The notes beneath the pieces were generated by a model. That model saw only the letters and a program-made list of their open reading frames with translations, did not search any database and was not told where the DNA came from. A stretch of DNA of 64,000 nt, taken from assembly GCF_001643375.1 (NCBI RefSeq), contig NZ_LSHB01000001.1, forward strand, positions 1 through 64,000, given 5' to 3'. The DNA comes from Chryseobacterium sp. FP211-J200 (GTDB lineage Bacteria; Bacteroidota; Bacteroidia; Flavobacteriales; Weeksellaceae). A program made the position numbers and the translations under genes. Shown here piece by piece: positions 17,614 through 26,745 of the stretch (positions are counted from its first letter, which is position 1; the number at the start of each line of letters is the position of its first letter).

Positions 17614-19191
17614 ATGAATCATAAACGCCAGTTCCAATTTTTTTGGTTGATATTAATTTCTGTTTTAATATACAATTGTTCTCCTCAGAAGAAGCAAGTT
17701 AGTAAGATCAAAACGCCACCATCAAAACCAATTATCAAATCAGTTCCGACAAAGGTAAAAGTTGAAGAAAATTTCCGCGTAGATCTGCCAGCGATCGATA
17801 GAGAATTTCGTGGTGCTTGGATCGCATCAGTTGCAAATATCAATTGGCCTTCGAGAACAAATCTCACATCAGAACAACAGAAATCAGAAGCTATTGAAAT
17901 GTTGAATATGCTTCAAAATAATAATTTTAATGCGGTGATATTACAAGTGCGTCCGTCCGGAGATGCTTTGTACAAAAGTTCTCACGAGCCTTGGTCTTAT
18001 TTTATGACAGGCGAGATCGGTAGGGAACCTTATCCTTATTATGACCCTTTAGAATTTTGGGTTGAAGAAGCCCACAAGCGTGGAATAGAACTTCACGTTT
18101 GGCTGAATCCTTACAGAGCGCATCACTCCAACGGAGGGAAAATCACGTCGCAATCTTTGGCTAATAAATTTTCGGACGTCACTTACAGACTGAGAAACGG
18201 AATGTACTGGTTCGATCCAGCAAGTCCTGTGATCCAAGATCATGTTTCTAAAGTTGTAAATGAATTGGTGAAAAATTATGATATCGACGCTGTTCACTTC
18301 GATGATTATTTTTATCCTTACGCAACTTACAATGGTGGTGCAGATTTTCCAGATTCTAAAACCTGGAATGCATACAGAAACTCTGGCGGAAATCTTTCCA
18401 GAGCCGATTGGAGAAGAGATAACGTGAATCGTTTCGTGGAAAGGATTTATAAAGAGATCAAAAACGAAAAGAATTATGTTAAGTTCGGAATCAGTCCGTT
18501 TGGGATTTGGAAACCGGATTATCCTACGGGCATCAAAGGTTCCTCACAATACGACGAACTTTACGCCGACGCAAAACTATGGCTCAACAAAGGCTGGGTG
18601 GATTATTTCGCACCGCAGTTGTATTGGCCGGTCAATTCTACAGGACAGAGTTTCCCAAAACTTTTGGAATGGTGGAAAACCGAAAACAATTTTAACCGAC
18701 ATCTTTGGCCAGGACTCAACACAGTTGAAATCAAAGTATCTGACAAACCTTCCGAGATCGTCAATCAAATCGAATTAAGCAGACAAATTTTAAAAGATGA
18801 CACTGGCGAGATCCATTGGAGTATTGCGGGCCTTACAAAAAGTTGGAGTATGCAGGATGCAATCAAAACCAGAGTTTATCAGGATAAAGTTTTGATCCCA
18901 AGAAGCCCTTGGTTGAAAATCGATAAGGAACTTTCGCAACCAAAATTAAACTTGAAAAATAATGGAGGCAATATCTTCGCAAGTTGGAATTTATCCAACA
19001 GTGAAAAGGCTTTCCAATGGGTTCTATTCACAAGATATGGCAATGAATGGCGAATTCAGATCTTGAATCCTGATATTCAGAATATGGAGATCATAAAGTT
19101 TTATAATGGAAAAACTCTTAATGCTGTTGCCATCAAAGCAATTGACAGATTAGGAAACGAAAGCGATTATAAAGCTGAGAAAGTAAAGTAA
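17614..19191 (+). CDS. glycoside hydrolase family 10-like (GHL10) lipoprotein
   Basis: This 525-residue protein is a lipoprotein: its N-terminal hydrophobic segment ends in IYNC, with Cys22 as the lipid-modified residue. After a lysine/proline-rich linker, the catalytic (beta/alpha)8 domain begins at EFRGAWIASV (near residue 65), with VILQVRPSGDALY, LHVWLNPYR, FDDYFYPY and FAPQLYWP typical of GHL10/DUF187-type proteins. These probably cleave glycans, and peptidoglycan-related substrates are proposed for some relatives. The last about 95 residues look like a fibronectin-type-III or Ig-like beta domain. It stands alone between two terminators or gaps. Confidence 0.85.
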   Translation: MNHKRQFQFFWLILISVLIYNCSPQKKQVSKIKTPPSKPIIKSVPTKVKVEENFRVDLPAIDREFRGAWIASVANINWPSRTNLTSEQQKSEAIEMLNMLQNNNFNAVILQVRPSGDALYKSSHEPWSYFMTGEIGREPYPYYDPLEFWVEEAHKRGIELHVWLNPYRAHHSNGGKITSQSLANKFSDVTYRLRNGMYWFDPASPVIQDHVSKVVNELVKNYDIDAVHFDDYFYPYATYNGGADFPDSKTWNAYRNSGGNLSRADWRRDNVNRFVERIYKEIKNEKNYVKFGISPFGIWKPDYPTGIKGSSQYDELYADAKLWLNKGWVDYFAPQLYWPVNSTGQSFPKLLEWWKTENNFNRHLWPGLNTVEIKVSDKPSEIVNQIELSRQILKDDTGEIHWSIAGLTKSWSMQDAIKTRVYQDKVLIPRSPWLKIDKELSQPKLNLKNNGGNIFASWNLSNSEKAFQWVLFTRYGNEWRIQILNPDIQNMEIIKFYNGKTLNAVAIKAIDRLGNESDYKAEKVK

Positions 19192-19275
19192 TTTGAAAGC
19201 AAATGTTTTAATTTAATTAATCTTTAAATTATAGAATCAAGTACATTTATATCTAAATTTGATAAAAACTAAACG

Positions 19276-20106
19276 ATGAATTTCACTTTCAAAATCACCT
19301 GTACCGACGAAAAAGGTCTGGTTTACAGGATTTCCGAAGTCCTTTTGGAAAACGGTCTCAACATCATCAAAAATGACGAATTCGTGGACAGCGAAAAGTC
19401 CTTATTCTTTATGAGAACCGAAGTTGCCGGAATTGCTGATCCTCAAAAAGTGATTGCCCAGCTCAAAGATCAATTAGGCGATTGCGAAATAGAACTGAGC
19501 AATAACAAACCAAAAGATGTCGTTGTTTTCGTAACGAAGGAACATCATTGTTTATCAGACTTATTGATCAGGAATCAGTTTAAAGACCTTAATTTTAATA
19601 TTCTCGCAGTTGTTGGGAATTATGAAAATCTAAGAGAATTAACAGAGAAATTTGATATTCCGTTTCATTTTATCTCGACTGAAAATATCACAAGAGACGA
19701 GCACGAAAACCTGATTAAAGAAACACTCAAGAATTACGGGTTTGATTATTTGGTTTTGGCCAAGTTTATGAGAATTCTGTCTTCGGATTTTGTGGCGGAT
19801 TTTAAAGGGAAAATAATCAATATTCACCACTCATTTTTACCAGCTTTTATTGGCGCCAATCCTTACAAACAGGCTTTCGAAAGAGGTGTGAAGATCATCG
19901 GCGCAACAGCACATTTTGTGACAAACGATTTGGATGAAGGTCCAATCATCTACCAAGATATTATTAAAGTGACGCATTCCAAAACGGCAAAAGATCTGGC
20001 GAAATTAGGAAGAGATGTTGAGAAGAATGTTCTGGCAAATGCTTTGAAATTGGTCTTTGAAGACAAGGTTTTTATTGATGGGAATAAGACGATTATTTTT
20101 GAGTAG
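19276..20106 (+). CDS. purU: formyltetrahydrofolate deformylase
   Basis: This 276-residue enzyme hydrolyses 10-formyl-THF to formate and THF. The N-terminal 80 residues are an ACT domain (CTDEKGLVYRISEVL at the start). The C-terminal formyltransferase-like domain has the catalytic Asn-x-His in INIHHSFLP, the conserved Asp in LDEGPI and the substrate loop GANPYKQAF. Presence of the ACT domain separates it from PurN. It supplies formate and rebalances one-carbon pools, and purL and purB lie at the far end of the window. It converges with a minus-strand gene 12 bases away. Confidence 0.93.
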   Translation: MNFTFKITCTDEKGLVYRISEVLLENGLNIIKNDEFVDSEKSLFFMRTEVAGIADPQKVIAQLKDQLGDCEIELSNNKPKDVVVFVTKEHHCLSDLLIRNQFKDLNFNILAVVGNYENLRELTEKFDIPFHFISTENITRDEHENLIKETLKNYGFDYLVLAKFMRILSSDFVADFKGKIINIHHSFLPAFIGANPYKQAFERGVKIIGATAHFVTNDLDEGPIIYQDIIKVTHSKTAKDLAKLGRDVEKNVLANALKLVFEDKVFIDGNKTIIFE

Positions 20107-20118
20107 GAATTTTTATTT

Positions 20119-20502
20119 TTAATCTTTAGAAGTTAAAGTGTTGATTGTCCTTTCAAACTTTCCATTTTTGAAAACTAAAATGTAAACAGAATTCTTTTGC
20201 TTGATAATACTATCATTTAAATTAAGTGTTTCAAATTGCTTTTCTAAAGGAAAATAAACATAGATGGTTTTCCCATTTGATAATTTTGCCTTGTAACTAC
20301 TATGATCTTTGTGGTCGTGAAATAATTCGATTACTTTTCCGGAATATTCTTCTGCTAAAACGGTATCTCTTTCTTGATTATTAAAATATCCGAAAAATCC
20401 GAGAGTTGCAATTAATCCAAAAATAAATATGAAGAAAATCAAAATGATTGATTTATCTATTTTACTAATTTGTATTTCTTCGTTATGTTTAATATTCATC
20501 AT
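20119..20502 (-). CDS. small single-pass membrane protein of unknown function
   Basis: This is about a 127-residue protein if the ATG at 20502 is used; a TTG at 20523 would add seven residues. It has one strong transmembrane segment near residues 20-40 (IILIFFIFIFGLIATLGFF) followed by a soluble, lysine-rich domain with YSGKVIEL and GKTIYVYFP strands, which would lie outside the cytoplasmic membrane. I do not recognise the family. It follows the LytTR response-regulator gene on the same strand by about 34 bases, so it may be part of that operon. Confidence 0.6.
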   Translation of the reverse strand: MMNIKHNEEIQISKIDKSIILIFFIFIFGLIATLGFFGYFNNQERDTVLAEEYSGKVIELFHDHKDHSSYKAKLSNGKTIYVYFPLEKQFETLNLNDSIIKQKNSVYILVFKNGKFERTINTLTSKD

Positions 20503-20536
20503 TTCGTTTTTCCAATCAACCAAACTTACTAAAAAA

Positions 20537-21244
20537 TCACCTAATCCCCAACAACTGAAACAATTCCTCTTTCTTGTTCAGCGCAATCGAAATACTTTTT
20601 CCATTCACAAGTTCCACCATATTTCCACTGATACTTCGGATGGCTTCAAGATTGATGATAAATGAACGCTGAACCCGGAAGAATTTTGGTAAAGTCAAAA
20701 CTTCATCCATCGATTTCAAAGTTGCTAGAGTATTGTAAGTTCCATTTTGGATGACAATTTTAAGGTAATCGCCTTGCGCTTCTACATAAAGGATTTCGTC
20801 CAAAAGGATTTTCGTGAGTTTCCCATCAGACTTAATGAAAATCCGGTCAGAATTAACTTGATGAACGGTTGATTTTTGTTTTAGATTAATATAATCTTTC
20901 GCTTTATTAACTGCTTTCAGAAAACGGTCAAATCGAACAGGTTTTACCAAATAATCTGTCGCTCCAGTTTCAAAACCATCCAAAGCAAAATCTCTGTGAG
21001 CCGTGATAAAGATAATGACAGGCGGATTTTCCAGACTTTTCACCAGGTCCAAACCATTGATCTTCGGCATTTGAATATCACTGAAAATTAAATCAACTTT
21101 ATTACTTTCCAAAAACATAATAGCTTTCACCGGATCTTCAAATGAATCCACAAGTTCCAGAAAATCAATTTCTTTCACGAAGTTTTCTATGATCTCTCTT
21201 CCGATCGGTTCGTCGTCCAAAACGATGCAACGCAGTTTTTCCAT
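20537..21244 (-). CDS. LytTR-type response regulator
   Basis: This 235-residue regulator has an N-terminal receiver domain (acidic pocket in LDDEPIG, phospho-acceptor Asp in FSDIQMP near residue 56, conserved Lys in YLVKPVRFD) and a C-terminal LytTR DNA-binding domain (IFIKSDGKL, DEILYVEAQGDY, FFRVQRSFIINL). It would be phosphorylated by the histidine kinase encoded 2 bases upstream and bind direct repeats in target promoters. Bacteroidota have several such pairs, and targets cannot be inferred here. Confidence 0.92.
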   Translation of the reverse strand: MEKLRCIVLDDEPIGREIIENFVKEIDFLELVDSFEDPVKAIMFLESNKVDLIFSDIQMPKINGLDLVKSLENPPVIIFITAHRDFALDGFETGATDYLVKPVRFDRFLKAVNKAKDYINLKQKSTVHQVNSDRIFIKSDGKLTKILLDEILYVEAQGDYLKIVIQNGTYNTLATLKSMDEVLTLPKFFRVQRSFIINLEAIRSISGNMVELVNGKSISIALNKKEELFQLLGIR

Positions 21245-21246
21245 TT

Positions 21247-22392
21247 CTATAAATTGATTTTCAGTTCTACTTTGAAACTATTTTCGAAGGTTGATATTTT
21301 CAGATCGTGTTGGTTTGGATATAATAACTGAAGTCGTTTTTTGATGTTTTCCAATCCAATTCCACCAAATTCTTTTTTGATCTCTGACTTGTCAAAATCA
21401 TTTTCCAAAACAAAATAAAAGGTTTTATTTTCAATCTTAATTTTCTGATCAATAAATTGATTTTTCGAATGCTTCAATCCATATTTGAAAGTATTTTCGA
21501 TGAAGGTAAAGGTCAAAAGTGGCGCGATATAAAGTCCATTGAGTTGATTGCCGCCTAAAATCTCCAGCTGGATATTTTTGTCTTTCGGATAACGCATTTT
21601 CTCAAGCTCAAAATAATTTTTGATAAAGTCTAACTCCTTTTCCAAAGCCACTTTTTCAGAATTGGATTCGTAAAGTGTGTAACTCATGATCTCTGACAGA
21701 TTCAGGATGACTTCGGGTGCAGAATCATCTTTTTTCACACTCAGGCCATACAGATTATTCAAGGTGTTGAAGAGGAAATGTGGATTGAGTTGCGATTTCA
21801 GAAAATCTTTTTCTATGTTGATATTCTGTATCTCGACTTCGAGTTTGTTTTTTTGAAGTTTTAAATTTCTGTTGTAAAGTTTGAAAATTTCAAACAAAAT
21901 TTTCAAAAAGAAAAATGGGGATAAAATCGATATGATTATAATGGACTGAGAAAGCATTCTCTTTGGTGAAACAGCTTCCAAAAAACTTTGATCTGCGCTC
22001 ATTTTTATTGCTCCCTTCAGTTCTCCATTCAGTATTTCAAATCCTAAATGATAATATAATAATGATATTAAATGTGTAATGGCGAGCCAACAAAAAACCG
22101 AAAGAGGAAAACTAATTAATAATATAAATAAGGCTTTTATTTTATTAGAATTTAGAACAAAAGGTAATACTTTGTAAAAAAAACTGTAAAATACAAACAT
22201 ATTGACCACAGCCATTCTTACTGTGAGTAGCAAACTATTGACAAGTGTTAATTGATAAGCAATTCGATAACTCAAAAAAAGAAGAACAGAAAGAAATAAC
22301 CACATTGAGAAATGTAATGTTAGTCTTTTTTTATACGTTATTTTCTCAAAATCAAATAGTAAGAAAACTTGCGAAAAATAGTCTTTCATCAT
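21247..22392 (-). CDS. LytS/YehU-type sensor histidine kinase
   Basis: This is a protein of about 381 residues (ATG at 22392 preferred to TTG at 22401). The first about 150 residues contain four hydrophobic membrane segments without a recognisable extracellular sensor. A short coiled-coil leads to the His_kinase motif SQLNPHFLFNTLN (phospho-accepting His) near residue 205 and an ATP-binding domain ending in GGIGLENIKKRL. It forms a pair with the LytTR regulator gene immediately downstream. A CPBP protease gene lies about 31 bases upstream on the same strand. Confidence 0.9.
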   Translation of the reverse strand: MMKDYFSQVFLLFDFEKITYKKRLTLHFSMWLFLSVLLFLSYRIAYQLTLVNSLLLTVRMAVVNMFVFYSFFYKVLPFVLNSNKIKALFILLISFPLSVFCWLAITHLISLLYYHLGFEILNGELKGAIKMSADQSFLEAVSPKRMLSQSIIIISILSPFFFLKILFEIFKLYNRNLKLQKNKLEVEIQNINIEKDFLKSQLNPHFLFNTLNNLYGLSVKKDDSAPEVILNLSEIMSYTLYESNSEKVALEKELDFIKNYFELEKMRYPKDKNIQLEILGGNQLNGLYIAPLLTFTFIENTFKYGLKHSKNQFIDQKIKIENKTFYFVLENDFDKSEIKKEFGGIGLENIKKRLQLLYPNQHDLKISTFENSFKVELKINL

Positions 22393-22423
22393 AGTAGCCA
22401 AAGGTAAATATTATTTAAGTTTA

Positions 22424-23158
22424 TTAAAGAATTCTGATGATGGCATTCATCACATTGATAACGTTGTGACCAAGGATCGGGTAGATAAGATTTCCAGTGC
22501 ATTTTCTCAAGATTCCGACACTTAAAGAAGAAATCAATGTCAGATATACGATGGTGACAATATCAAATTTGAATTGATGATCTGCTGTTAAAACGATGCC
22601 GTGACCAATTGCGAAGAGAAGTGTGACGATGACAAATCCCCAACCAAATTGTATTCCTTTGAAGTTCCAATTGGGCAGAAATACCTTGTCAAAAATCCAA
22701 AAATAGATTCCTCGGTACAATAATTCTTCCGTCAAACCTGGCATTGTCGCTTGGAAGGCAAACGTTTCCATATCGAATGCGCCGCCTTTCGGAAATAATA
22801 TCAATTTGAAAATGAAATCGAAGATCAAGAATCCAAGGAAAACCAAAACACCATATTTTACCTGGCTTTTTGTGTTGGTGGATGTGGTGAACCCAATTTC
22901 TTTTCGCTCGTTTTTGTCCACGTAAAATATAAATCCTAATGACAAGGCCAGACTCAAGAATTTCCCGACCCAAGCGAATTTGAGTCCCATAATATTAGGG
23001 ATCAGTTCTTTGCTGAAGATCTGAAGATAATTATCTACCAAGAATAAAATAATGAATAGCAAAAGGAATTTCAGGTTTCCTTTTTTAGATTTGAAGAAAG
23101 CGATGATAAAGATTGGAGACATTACCAAAAGCCAAATGAGTGGAGTAAATAGAGACAT
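22424..23158 (-). CDS. CPBP family intramembrane metalloprotease
   Basis: This 244-residue polytopic membrane protein has about seven hydrophobic segments and the three CPBP (Abi) motifs: EELLYRG near residue 140, FAIGHG near 183 and the His-x3-Asn motif in GHNVINVM near 227. These residues form the metalloprotease active site of type II CAAX-prenyl endopeptidase-like proteins; bacterial substrates are largely unknown. It lies just upstream of a LytS/LytR pair on the same strand, so membrane proteolysis and the sensor could be functionally coupled, which is inference from position only. Confidence 0.88.
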   Translation of the reverse strand: MSLFTPLIWLLVMSPIFIIAFFKSKKGNLKFLLLFIILFLVDNYLQIFSKELIPNIMGLKFAWVGKFLSLALSLGFIFYVDKNERKEIGFTTSTNTKSQVKYGVLVFLGFLIFDFIFKLILFPKGGAFDMETFAFQATMPGLTEELLYRGIYFWIFDKVFLPNWNFKGIQFGWGFVIVTLLFAIGHGIVLTADHQFKFDIVTIVYLTLISSLSVGILRKCTGNLIYPILGHNVINVMNAIIRIL

Positions 23159-23323
23159 ATTTTGATCGTTTTAATTTCTGATTCAAAAATATACTGGAAA
23201 AAGGAGGATTTCAATTCTAATCGGTGAAATGGAAATTTTTTCGGTCAAACGATTAATTTTATTCGACGAAGAGATGTGATCATTAGAAAATCATTATTTT
23301 TATCGGGAAATAAATCAAAAACT

Positions 23324-24427
23324 ATGTCGATCAACAGACGAGACTGGCTGAAAACTGCTTTCCTTGGAAGTGCTGCGCTCACACTTTCCCCACTTGAATT
23401 CCTTGCGAAGAATACCCCTAATTTTCACGAATTGAAGAACGATGACAAAACCATCCGACTTTGTTTCAACGAGAATCCGTTTGGCGTTTCCCCAAAAGCT
23501 TTGGAAGCAATGCAGAAAAGCCTGAGTCTATCATCAATGTATGATTTCAAATTTGCCGATACTTTGAGTGCGAAATTAGCGGAGAAAAACCAGTTGAAGC
23601 AAGAAAATATTCTAGTGGCTGCAGGTTCATCTTTTCTTTTGGAATTGATGATCAAATATGTGTCGTTGGATAAAGGACATTTTATCATTCCTGATCCGTC
23701 TTTCACAATTTTTGAACCAATTGGCGAATTCCTTGGAATGTCAAAAACTGTGGTTCCTTTGAATGAACAAAAGAGAATTGACCTTGGTAAAATGAAAGGC
23801 TCAATCCGAAAAGATACAAAACTGATTTACATCTGCAATCCGAATAATCCGACTGGAGATTTGCTATCAAGAGCAGAAATTGAAAATTTCATCAAATCTG
23901 TTCCTGACAATATCACCATTTTGGTTGATGAAGCTTACATAGAATTTACCAATCAGAAATCTTTGAGCGATCTGGTCAATACTTATCAAAATCTTGTTGT
24001 GACGAGAACATTTTCCAAACTTTATGGATTTGCCGGCGCAAGATTGGGTTACGCAATTGGAAATCCTACATTGATCAAAGGACTTAAGAAACTTCAAAGC
24101 TGGAGTGGTGCGGAAATCAGCGTGACGACTATGGCTGGCGCGATTGCTGCGGTGGAAGATCAGGAATTCATTTCCAAGGTTTTGGACAACAATCAAAAAG
24201 TGAAAGATTTTACTGTTGCGGAATTCCAAAAAAGAGGAATCAAAACTATTCCATCTGCTGCCAATTTCGTTTATTTTTCTTTGGAAAATTACAAGGATAA
24301 TTATTTCAAAAAGTTGAAAGATGCCAAAATCCTTGGCGGAAAAACCTATGAGCAAACTGGAAAATGGACTAGGATTAGTTTGGGGACGATGGAGGAGATG
24401 AAGAGTTATTTTGGGGCAATTTCGTGA
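23324..24427 (+). CDS. histidinol-phosphate aminotransferase-like PLP enzyme with Tat signal
   Basis: This is a protein of about 367 residues. The preferred start ATG 23324 gives an N-terminus with a twin-arginine motif (NRRDWLK) followed by a hydrophobic stretch, a good Tat signal; a GTG at 23276 would add 16 residues. The rest is a fold-type I aminotransferase: NENPFGVSPKALEAM, ICNPNNPTGD, DEAYIEF, and the PLP-binding lysine in RTFSKLYGFAGARLGYAI. Similarity is to the HisC/cobalamin CobD-like group, but there is no his operon nearby. Export of a folded, cofactor-loaded aminotransferase is odd and its substrate is unknown. Confidence 0.85.
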   Translation: MSINRRDWLKTAFLGSAALTLSPLEFLAKNTPNFHELKNDDKTIRLCFNENPFGVSPKALEAMQKSLSLSSMYDFKFADTLSAKLAEKNQLKQENILVAAGSSFLLELMIKYVSLDKGHFIIPDPSFTIFEPIGEFLGMSKTVVPLNEQKRIDLGKMKGSIRKDTKLIYICNPNNPTGDLLSRAEIENFIKSVPDNITILVDEAYIEFTNQKSLSDLVNTYQNLVVTRTFSKLYGFAGARLGYAIGNPTLIKGLKKLQSWSGAEISVTTMAGAIAAVEDQEFISKVLDNNQKVKDFTVAEFQKRGIKTIPSAANFVYFSLENYKDNYFKKLKDAKILGGKTYEQTGKWTRISLGTMEEMKSYFGAIS

Positions 24428-24447
24428 TTTTATCAAATAATAATCAA

Positions 24448-24999
24448 ATGAAATTGTTCCCGTTTTTTAATAAAAAAGAAAAAAAAGTAGCATACAAGTG
24501 TTCTTGCTGTGGTAAGGTTTATGATGAGTTACCACTTTGTTTTGGCTCAGATTATCCTAATTATTACTTTTCTATTCCTTCTGATGAAAGAGAAACTCGC
24601 ATTGAACTTAAAGAAAGTTTATGTGTAGTTGATGAAAAATGTTTTTTTCATCGTGGTAGATTAACAATTCCTATTATCGATTACAATGAAAATCTGATAT
24701 TTAATGTTTGGACTTCTATTAGTGAAGATAATTTCGGCAAGCGTATGGATTTATGGGAAAATCCTAATAGAGTAAATGAAGAACCATATTTTGGTTGGTT
24801 GCAAACAAACGTTTCCACTTATGGTGAAACGTTAAATATAAAAACGATTGCAATTGAACAAAATGTTGGATTAATTCCCGAAATTAAGTCTATTGAAGAA
24901 GGACATCTTTTGACAATTGACCAAGAAAACGGAATTACATATAAAAGAGCAGTAGAAATAGTTGATGAAATAATGAAGTATCAACATAGTTTAAACTAA
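24448..24999 (+). CDS. DUF2199 domain-containing protein
   Basis: This is a protein of about 183 residues (ATG 24448 chosen over the GTG at 24424 that overlaps the previous stop). It begins with a CxxC pair (YKCSCCGK) near residue 13, followed by DELPLCFGSDYP, the ESLCVVDEKCFFHRG segment and GWLQTNV, all landmarks of DUF2199. Function is unknown. Family members are small cytoplasmic proteins. It follows the aminotransferase by about 20 bases. Its lower GC content than its neighbour suggests a separate, perhaps acquired, origin. Confidence 0.75.
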   Translation: MKLFPFFNKKEKKVAYKCSCCGKVYDELPLCFGSDYPNYYFSIPSDERETRIELKESLCVVDEKCFFHRGRLTIPIIDYNENLIFNVWTSISEDNFGKRMDLWENPNRVNEEPYFGWLQTNVSTYGETLNIKTIAIEQNVGLIPEIKSIEEGHLLTIDQENGITYKRAVEIVDEIMKYQHSLN

Positions 25000-25872
25000 T
25001 CAAGCCAAAATATTACTAAACTCCTTCCGATACTGCGACGGACTTTGTTTTGTATGTTCCTTAAAAGTCTTGTTGAAATAACTGAAATTGTTGAAACCAC
25101 TTTCAAAGCAGATCTCCGTAATGCTCATCGGTTGTTCGGCCAAAAGTTTCAGTGAGTGCGTGATGCGATATTCGTTCACAAATTGTGTGAAGGTTTTGTT
25201 CGTGATCTTCTTGAAATATCTACAAAACGAAGGAACCGTCATCGTTGCCAATCCTGCAACTTCTTCCAAACTGATCTGGTTTTTGAAATTATCCTTCACA
25301 TGGTTGAAGATCAGATTGATCCTGTCATTATCTTCCTTTTGCGTTTGCAGATAATATTTTGCAGCGTTGAGGATTTTAAAGTCATTGGTGTGAGCGAGTT
25401 CATCTAGAATCTCTATCAACTTCAGAAGTTTGTCCAAATAAGAGGATTCTGACAAAGCTTTGATTTTAGGTTCCAATGTTTTCTTTACATTTTCTCCGAA
25501 TACGATTCCGCTTTTTGCCGCTTGCAACATTTGGAAGATCCGGTTCATTTCTGGTGCATTCCAAAGTTCGGTTCCAAGGAAATCCTGGGAAAACTGGATC
25601 ACGACTTCATATTCGTTGTTCGTATTTTCATTCGTCATGCCGCAATGTGGTAAGTTGCTGCCGATCAGAATCAAATCACCATCTGAGAAATAAGAAATAT
25701 TACTTCCAATTTGTCTTTTCCCCGAACCGCCACAAACAAAGATCAGTTCAATTTCTGGATGATAGTGCCAAACATGCGATTTGATGTTCTCACTCTTAGT
25801 GAAGTGAAGACATGTAAAACTGCTTCCAATATTGGGTTTTATGGATTCGAAGGAAGGACTGTGGTGTTTCAT
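25000..25872 (-). CDS. AraC family transcriptional regulator
   Basis: This 290-residue protein has an N-terminal cupin-like sensing domain (HYHPEIELIFV, DLILIGSNLPHCG) and a C-terminal AraC DNA-binding domain with two helix-turn-helix units: VAGLATMTVPSFCRYFKK near residue 215 and ITEICFESGFNNFSYFNKTFK near 260. Cupin-AraC regulators usually sense sugars or related small molecules. No sugar-utilisation genes flank it. The closest divergently read gene is the small secreted protein at 26036, a possible target. Confidence 0.88.
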   Translation of the reverse strand: MKHHSPSFESIKPNIGSSFTCLHFTKSENIKSHVWHYHPEIELIFVCGGSGKRQIGSNISYFSDGDLILIGSNLPHCGMTNENTNNEYEVVIQFSQDFLGTELWNAPEMNRIFQMLQAAKSGIVFGENVKKTLEPKIKALSESSYLDKLLKLIEILDELAHTNDFKILNAAKYYLQTQKEDNDRINLIFNHVKDNFKNQISLEEVAGLATMTVPSFCRYFKKITNKTFTQFVNEYRITHSLKLLAEQPMSITEICFESGFNNFSYFNKTFKEHTKQSPSQYRKEFSNILA

Positions 25873-25999
25873 TTGTCAAAATTACAAAATCCAAAGCACA
25901 TATTCAATATTATCTTTAATATGTAGTTAATATTTAATTAATGTTAATATAGGACATGTTTGTGAAAATCAGAATGTATTATTTCTTTGTTTTCAGATA

Positions 26000-26007
26000 T
26001 ACATTTG
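26000..26007 (+). promoter_or_regulatory. -7 box of the secreted protein gene
   Basis: TACATTTG is an exact TAnnTTTG match 28 bases before the ATG at 26036. The nearest TTTG is only 10 bases upstream, so the -33 element is unclear and an activator may be needed. Confidence 0.5.
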
Positions 26008-26035
26008 CATAGTAAAACAATTAAAAAGAAACATC

Positions 26036-26626
26036 ATGAATAAGTTTATAAAATTAAGTTTTCTTGCGGCGTTGACATTCATCTCTGCAAATGTTTTTGG
26101 AAAGGATAAAGATTTTTCTCTTTCTATCGGAGAGGTAAAACAGAAGACAGTCCATTTTGGGATCTCCAATGCGAAAAATGTTTCTATCTATGTTTACAAC
26201 GATGATAAAAATGAATTGTTCTCAGAAAGAATTAATGTAGAGACTGCAGAGAAGTCTTATAATATGAGCAATATGGCTGCTGGAAATTATTTCTTGGTTG
26301 CTGAATCTGACGGTAAAATTGAAAAATACAAGATCACAGTAGATGCGAATCAAGTGGTTGTAGACCAGTCTCCAATTTCTGCGATGACGAAGCCTTCTTA
26401 TACTGTGGACAAAAATATTGTAAAGTTAAAAATGAATGATGTAATTGGTGACGTGAGAGTTTCTATCTACGATACGGCAAACAACACTTATTATTCTAAT
26501 GACAATGCAGTGAAAAACGGACTGATCGACCTAACATTTGATCTGAATCCGGAAAATGCAGAAACATACATCATCAGTGTTGAAAAAGGCGACGACAGCT
26601 TCAGCAGGATGATCACTTTGAAATAG
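26036..26626 (+). CDS. small secreted beta-rich protein of unknown function
   Basis: This 196-residue protein has a Sec signal peptide (cleavage near NVFGK, residue 22). The mature part looks like two similar beta-sandwich repeats, each with a phrase resembling an Ig or DUF3244-type fold: VSIYVYNDDKN ... ERINVETAE, and VRVSIYDTANN ... NGLIDLTFDL. There is no sorting tail or lipobox, so it is probably periplasmic. I do not recognise a specific family. It has its own promoter box and a strong terminator, and lies opposite an AraC regulator gene. Confidence 0.75.
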   Translation: MNKFIKLSFLAALTFISANVFGKDKDFSLSIGEVKQKTVHFGISNAKNVSIYVYNDDKNELFSERINVETAEKSYNMSNMAAGNYFLVAESDGKIEKYKITVDANQVVVDQSPISAMTKPSYTVDKNIVKLKMNDVIGDVRVSIYDTANNTYYSNDNAVKNGLIDLTFDLNPENAETYIISVEKGDDSFSRMITLK

Positions 26627-26661
26627 TTTCTTTAAACTAAGGTTATATATATTATTTTCTA

Positions 26662-26691
26662 AAAGCTTCACATTGTGTGAAGCTTTTTTTG
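26662..26691 (+). terminator. terminator of the secreted protein gene
   Basis: AAAGCTTCACA and TGTGAAGCTTT form an 11-bp stem with a 3-base loop and a T-run of seven follows. Confidence 0.88.
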
Positions 26692-26710
26692 TTTACGATC
26701 AATGAAATAA

Positions 26711-26737
26711 AAAAGCCCAATTCAAAATTGGGCTTTT
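26711..26737 (-). terminator. terminator of the pyruvate oxidase gene
   Basis: AAAAGCCCAATT and AATTGGGCTTTT form a perfect 12-bp stem with a CAA loop. On the minus strand it is followed by TTTTTTATTT, and it lies 9 bases past the PoxB stop. The symmetry allows action in both directions. Confidence 0.82.
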
Positions 26738-26745
26738 CGTTTGTT

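Noticed and set aside
23867-24436. Long minus-strand frame (189 codons) opposite the aminotransferase gene
   Set aside because: It is antisense to an unambiguous enzyme core and has no recognisable family features.
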